From Paracentrotus lividus (lineage: Eukaryota > Echinodermata > Echinoidea > Camarodonta > Echinidae), in contig CALNVZ010002974.1 of NCBI GenBank assembly GCA_940671915.1, positions 18,850,666 through 18,914,665 of the forward strand: a stretch of 64,000 nucleotides of DNA, written 5' to 3'. A program made the position numbers and the translations under genes. Of the stretch, positions 57,840-64,000 are shown one piece after another; position 1 is the stretch's first letter; every line of letters begins with the position of its first letter. The notes under the pieces are model-generated. The model ran no database searches. It saw nothing but the letters and a program-made list of their open reading frames with translations, and was not told the DNA's origin.

Positions 57840-60800
57840 GTGGATTAATCGCATCAGATCAAAACCATGTATACATAAACACACAAAGTTTCTATGTATT
57901 ACAATGTCATCACTCTAACAGTTTAAAACTATATATACACACACCCACACCATTAATTGCAATCTTCTTAATTGTGTAATGTCACCATTCTTACATTTCA
58001 AAACCATGCATACATAAACACACACAGTTTCTATGTATTACAATGTCATCACTTTAGCAGTTTAAAACTATATATACACACCAACACCATTAATTGCAAT
58101 ATTGTTAATTGTGTAATGTCACCATTCTTGCATTTCAAAACCATGTATACATAAACACATAAAGTTTCTATGTATTACAATGTCATCACTCTAACAGTTT
58201 AAAACTATAAATACACACACTCACACCATTAATTGCAATCTTTTTGCACAATGTCACCATTCTTACATTTCAAAACCATGTATACATAAACACACACAGT
58301 TTCTATGTATTACAATGCCATTACTTTAACAGTTTAAAACTATATATATACACACCCACACCATCAATTGCAATATTCTTGTACAATGTCACCATTCTTA
58401 CATTTCAAAACCATGTATACATAAACACACAAAGTTTCTATGTATTACAATGTCATCACTCTAACAGTTTAAAACTATATATACACACACCCACACCATT
58501 ATTTGCAATCTTGTTGTACAATGTCACCATTCTTGCATTTCAAAACCATGCATACATAAACACACAAAGTTTCTATGTATTACAATGTCATCACTCTAAC
58601 AGTTTAAAACTATATATACACACAGCAACACCATTAATTGTAATCTTCTTAATTGTGTAATGTCACCATTCTTGCATTTCAAATCATGTATACATAAACA
58701 CACAAAGTTTATATGCATTACAATGTCATCACTCTAACAGTTTAAAACTATACAGGGTGACCCAGAAAAAAGGAAACCCAAGTTTGATCATCAATAATTT
58801 TAAAAATATTACCATGGTGATTATAAAATTTACATCACTGGAAAGTGCAACTCATTACCATTTTGATGATACCCCGCTCAGCTCACCAATGTCACGCATC
58901 ACTGAACCTCATTGCTTTGAAAATGTCTTGCAAAATTGTGAGTGGTTCACTTTCACGCTCATTGAGATGGGCTGCTGCAATGTGCCTAAAAAGGGGATCC
59001 AACTTTCATCATCAATCATTTTAAAAAGATGACAGTAGTGATTATGACATTGAAATCACTGGAAAGTGCCACTCATTATCATTGTATTGATATCTCTTTC
59101 AGCTCACCAATGTCACGCATCACCGAACCCCATTGTTCTGAAATATCTTGCAAAATTGTGATTGATGCACTGTCATGCTTCTTACATTATCCATGGGAAA
59201 CTGAAGGTTCTCTGGGTTGTCGTGACCAGTACCAGTAAATGTTGAATATTACGTGGATGGTAAGAATTAAAGACTAAATATAAGTAAATATTTCCAACCA
59301 TTTATAAACTCATGTTATTTTACAGTGCACTGGAATTGCCTATTACTTACGATTTGTTAGGAATCTATCTGAAGGCAACTCATCTCAAGGAGCATGAAAG
59401 AACCTAGTCAACAATTTTTGCGACTACAATTTTTCAAAACAATGGGTTCAGCGTGATGCATGATACTCGGTAGAGCTGAGAGAGGGTGTCATTAGAATGG
59501 TAATGAGTTGCACTTTTCCAGTGAATATTATAAATTTCATCACCAACTGAATAATTCTTGAGTTATTGCAATGATCAAAGTTGGCGTTTCCCTTTCCAGG
59601 ACGCCATTCACACGAAACCAGTCAGTCCAAGGTGCAATGAAAGTGAACACGCAACAATTTAGCAAGACCTTTTCAAAACAATGGGGGTTAGTGATTGCGT
59701 GACATTGTGAGGTAATGGCGAGGTATTATTAGAAGGCAATGAGTTGCACTTTTACAGTGATATATAATTTATAATCACCAATAAGGGAATAGTTGTTTGA
59801 AATTATTGTTGATACAGAAGTTGGGTATTTCCTTTTTTTCGGAAACCACCCTGTATATAGATACACACACCCACACCATTATTTGCAATCTTCTTGTAAA
59901 GAATGTCTACCATTCTTGCATTTTCAACGCAGGTAACATAAAACACGACAAAGTTTTCTTGTATTGATGTATGTCCACACTCACTAACAGTTTAAACAAC
60001 TATTATACAGACACCCTATTCCATATAAATTGCATCTTCTTGTAAAATGTCACCATTCTTAGCATTTGCAAAACCAGTTATACATAAACCACAAAGTTTA
60101 ATATGCATTACAATGTCATCAACTCCTAACAGTTTAAAACTATATATATCACACACCACACCATTAAATTGCAATCTTCTTGTACAATGTCACCATTCTT
60201 ACATTTCAAAACCATGTATACATAAACACACAAAAGTTTCTATGTATTCACAATGTCATCACCTAACAGGTAAAAACTATATATACACACACACGACCAT
60301 TAATTGCATCTTCTTGTACAATGCGACCATCTTACATTTCAAAACCATGCATACATAAACACACAGTCTTTCTTCAAAGTTTATGTGATTACAATGTCAT
60401 CACTCTAACAGTTTAAAACTATATAAACACACACCCAACACCATTAATTGCAATCATTCATTATTGTGTAATGTCACGCATTCTTACAGTTTCAAAACCA
60501 TGGCATACATAAACACTCAAAGTTTCTGTAATTACAATTGTCATCTGCAACATTTAAAAACTATATTTACACACACCCACACGCATTAAATTGCATCATT
60601 CTTGTACAATGTCACCATTCTTACATTTCAAAACCATGCATACATAAACACACAAAGTTTCTATGTATTACAATGTCATCACTCTTAACAGTTTAAAACT
60701 ATTATATATCACACACCAACATCCACACCATTATTGCAATCTTCTTGTACAATGTCACCATTCTTACATTTCAAAAACCATGCGATACATAAACACACAA

Positions 60801-61110
60801 AGTTTCTATGTATTACAATGTCATCACTCTAACAGTTTAAAACTATATATACACACACCACACCATTATTGCAATCTTATTATTGTGTAATGTCACCATT
60901 CTTGCATTTCAAAACCATGCATACATAAACACACAAAGTTTCTAGTGTATATACATGTCATCACTCTAACAGTTAAACTATATATAAGCACACACACGCC
61001 ATTAATTGGGAAATCTTCTTTGTAGAATGTTCACAATTCTTGCATTTCAAAACCATGTAATACATAAAGACATAAACAATGTCATCACTTTAACAGTTTA
61101 AAAGGGCAAT
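57840..61110 (+). repeat. 135-139-bp tandem array
   Basis: A unit containing CAAAACCATGTATACATAAA, TATTACAATGTCATCACT, AACAGTTTAAAACTATATA and AATGTCACCATTCTTGC repeats about 7 times before element S and about 9 times after it. Copies left of S are regular. Copies right of S have many single-base insertions and deletions. The long plus-strand frames here are the repeat translated. Confidence 0.9.
58753..59853. mobile_element. Element S, TA-flanked, inserted in the tandem array
   Basis: It starts CAGGGTGACCCAGAAAAAAG and ends in the near-inverse TTCGGAAACCACCCTG, with TA at 58751-58752 and 59854-59855. Each arm consists of two tandem units of about 235 bp (CACTGGAAAGTGCMACTCAT and CTCACCAATGTCACGCATCA recur). 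No transposase; mariner/Tc1-type ends. Confidence 0.8.
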
Positions 61111-62680
61111 TTTCATATACGATCCATTACCTTAGGCTGAGCTGGCGTTTTAACTTGGAATAAAAAACAGGTTCTTCATATGACAATTCTCTACAAATAG
61201 AAGTAAATTTTGATACAATGTATTTGGTATGTCTGTCTTCAATTTGTGCTCATCAAGCGATACAGTTAATGGATGTTCATATGTTCCGATCAGAATTTAA
61301 CATAATCTGGCTTGTGATATCCTTACAGAATAACATTTTTACAATGTGATATTTACCTTACAAATATAAACTTTTAGTTCCGCCAAAAATATAAAACTGG
61401 AAGGAGGGCAAACTCTAAAGCTTTCTCAAAAATGAAACTGCAAGTGTACCAAAAAGAAATGCTTGTAATCTTGTACTATCAAGTACCATAAAACTACCAA
61501 ACGAGTTGGGGCTCTTGAGATGTAGAAGCACAAAGGAGATTTGCAAGTCAATACTGATCCACTAGCTGCAGCAATTTTTATAATCCTATAAATTTCAACA
61601 CTTATAACGCAGCAATTTGTGATTGGAAAATTATAATCCAGGATGTGGATGTTGAACTAACATTACAGTTACAAATGTTTTCAGTTTAAAACTCCAACTG
61701 ATGCAAAGAGTAAGTAGTAATTCCATGGCTTTTTATAGCAGTCATATGAATAGCTTTATAGTGTATTGATTGTGTAATGAAGGCATGCTATACAGAGTGA
61801 AATATAAAAAAAAGAAAACAAAAACACACCGCATGTTTGACTCAAGCAGATCCAGGTTCTTTACAAGATCGTGAAAAAAACAACAAATGTCCAACTCGCA
61901 GATGGGTATGATTTTAGCGCCATTTAATATTCTTTAATTTGGCACATTAAAGTTAATGTGTCCAATAATATTAAATTTATTCAACAGATTGATTCAGCAA
62001 GGAGTTGAGTTAACATATGGAGGTTTAGGGCATTTAATAATAATATAATGAAAATCATATGAACAAATGAAACTTGAATGTAAATTAGGGCAAGTTTTAC
62101 AAGATCAAAGAAGAAATGGGTAAATCATAAGGTCCCCACAAAACTGAACAATCAGAAACTTCTGATACTAATACAACCCAAAACTTGGTTGCAACTGTGA
62201 ATTTTGACATGACCTTGAGAAAGAAGGGCCATGTTCTGTCATCTGTTAATTCGTATTTCAAATTTGAAGCTTCCATATCAAAGGAATTGTCATATTTCAA
62301 TTACAGTAATAACACGGGTTTCCTTCAGCTCAAAATGTGTTATGGGCTCAGTCTATATGATCAATGACTTGCAAATTGCATGAACTGCCACGAAATACAA
62401 TGTAACTGCAATCCATAATATTTTATACTATCCTTTATTGCATTAAACTATTGATATGAATGTGAGGTATGAACATGGCATACATTATTTATGGACTCTG
62501 AATGTTATAGAAATCTATATACAAATGAAAGTCAGGGCATCAGAATGATTGATGGCTCTGCAATTGCTTCATTTCATTTTTATGATGCTCATCCTGAATG
62601 TGTCACAGAGTAATACTATGGCGAATTCACAAATCGAGGTTTGAAACACTGCTCCTAGGGTTATAAGCAAACGAAACTCA
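61111..62680. other. Unassigned AT-rich sequence
   Basis: I recognise no gene, tandem array or inverted repeat here. It may be intergenic or intronic host DNA. Confidence 0.4.
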
Positions 62681-62682
62681 AT

Positions 62683-63031
62683 GGCCCGTATTCTGAACTC
62701 GGGTTTACTTTAAACTCTGGTTAAAGTTGTGGTTTACTATGGATAGCAAGTTGTGACAACGACAGATCTCTAACAGAACACGTTCGATTTAATCAGGCTC
62801 GATCTCTACTCTCTCATGTCATTCAGAACTGTCCTGGGAATAATGAACTGAATTAGGTTTTCAGCAGCGGCCCCCTCTGATATAGTTCAATGATGAAAGA
62901 GCAGCAGTGAGGGCATAAAGCAATACAGAGATTAAACCAAATTTATGACATTTTTAGGCTTGCCATAATCGTTTGTAGCATAGCATTAGACCAATGGCGC
63001 GTAAGTTTATCTGGACTTTCAGAATACGGGC
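62683..63031. mobile_element. Short MITE with GGCCCGTATTCTGAA ends
   Basis: GGCCCGTATTCTGAACTC at the left is matched by TTCAGAATACGGGC at the right, about 350 bp apart. The left arm continues with GGTTTACTTTAAACTCTGGT. The target duplication is unclear. Confidence 0.5.
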
Positions 63032-64000
63032 GAAGTGTACTAAGATGCTATATTGCGCATGTGCACGCCTTAAGAAGATAAATATATTGGATCAGATACA
63101 CGTAGTGTTGGGATGTATGTTTAAAAAACGCTAGGAGGGGTGTTCTAAACCAAGGTAGGAGGTTTTAGACCCTCCTTGTGACAATTCAGGCCTATGAGAT
63201 TTGAACTTACGAACGATCTCATCATTTATTTTGGATAAAGTTTTTTTATGTTACGTTATAAATTGCCGAACCCTAACTTGGGAATTTAATTTTGATTTAG
63301 TGCTGAAATATTTGAATGCTGTTATATAGGCAAGTCAATTTAAAGATCCAGTAACACTAACAACTTCTTGTTATTTTTCATGGAAGTATGAATAGGAATG
63401 CACCAATGCAGTATTAAGTGCGTAACTCTTTGACAAACACATAGATGAATGGGGGGGGACGGTTGGGTACATTCGTCTCCCTAAATTGCTATAAGCAATT
63501 AGAATGGCGTGAGTGGTAACTATGCAAAAGACTATTAAGCATTTTTTTTATGGAACAAATAATCCAATAACATCCTAGCTATGGCGATGAAAATAACAGC
63601 TGAATTGGGATTCATAAAAGGCACAAATACACTCTAAACATAAATTAGAGTATAAAAAGTTGAGCTTTCCTTATTTTTGGCCTTGAATTTACAGAAAAGT
63701 AAATGTCATTGCTACGGTTGTCCTGACATATCTGACACCGAACTTAGACCTCAACAAATAAGCAATATTATCAGCACTATGGCTATAATAGAATTACGAA
63801 AATTTTTTTACTTCAAATTGGGTTTTAGATTTGACCCTGTATACACGATTGTATAACTTAAGATACTTGCTGAACAGGGATATATTTTGTGTTAAAATTC
63901 CCAAGAATGGATAAAAACATTATCACAAAAACTCTTATATTTCCTGTCAGCAAATTAATAATGCTGCAAGAATTTCACTCACCACAACGAAAACACAACA
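63032..64000. other. Unassigned sequence to window end
   Basis: I see no recognisable gene or repeat. Confidence 0.4.

Noticed and set aside
57972..60890. Plus-strand frames with repeated NVTILTFQNHAYINT-type peptides
   Set aside because: Translation of the 135-139-bp tandem array, in more than one frame.

Overview
This window looks like repeat-dense, AT-rich nuclear DNA of a marine invertebrate. The closest fit is an echinoderm-like deuterostome, but that is an inference from repeat content, not from a marker gene. I found no host protein-coding gene, rRNA or bona fide tRNA gene. Every recognisable coding stretch belongs to a retroelement and carries frameshifts or stops. Lineage clues are a CR1/L2-type LINE with a 2A-like motif behind a hydrophobic leader, a Tx1/L1-type LINE, a Jockey-type LINE, a Penelope-like element with a GIY-YIG endonuclease, and many non-autonomous DNA transposons with long inverted arms.

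Layout. 0.5-5.1 kb: a DNA element (W) with two copies of a TA-flanked long-TIR family (A, B) inside it. 5.1-6.0 kb: a MITE with GTTACAATTG motifs. 6.9-7.8 kb: an intact 984-bp element (Z1). 10.6-12.3 kb: two more inverted-repeat elements (H and C, a third copy of the A/B family). 12.3-44.6 kb: one Penelope-like element (PLE, minus strand) flanked by (TA)n tracts and stretched to about 32 kb by nested insertions. These include Z2, interrupted by a Tx1 LINE with 350-bp flanking duplications, a CR1/L2 LINE and CACAGTGTG-palindrome arrays; a cluster of three X elements; and, inside the third X, a 10.65-kb foldback element F that holds further LINE fragments. 44.6-50.9 kb: a small MITE and a 6-kb TA-flanked element N. 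50.9-56.5 kb: a 5.6-kb region bounded by inverted arrays of a TTCGGAATNACGAACC motif (Q), with elements R and K inside. 57.8-61.1 kb: a 135-139-bp tandem array interrupted by element S. 61.1-64 kb: mostly unassigned sequence.

The recurring theme is architecture rather than gene content. At least six unrelated non-autonomous families have arms built from dense, degenerate copies of one short family-specific motif, often a palindrome. Nesting reaches at least five levels: PLE, then X4, then F, then G, then a Jockey or CR1/L2 fragment. Target-site duplications support most of the major nested insertions: TA, TTA/TAA, TTAA, and one exceptional 350-bp direct repeat. Several boundaries, noted individually, lack a clear duplication. 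There is one 17-N assembly gap. The right half of the 60-kb tandem array has so many small indels that assembly error should be considered.
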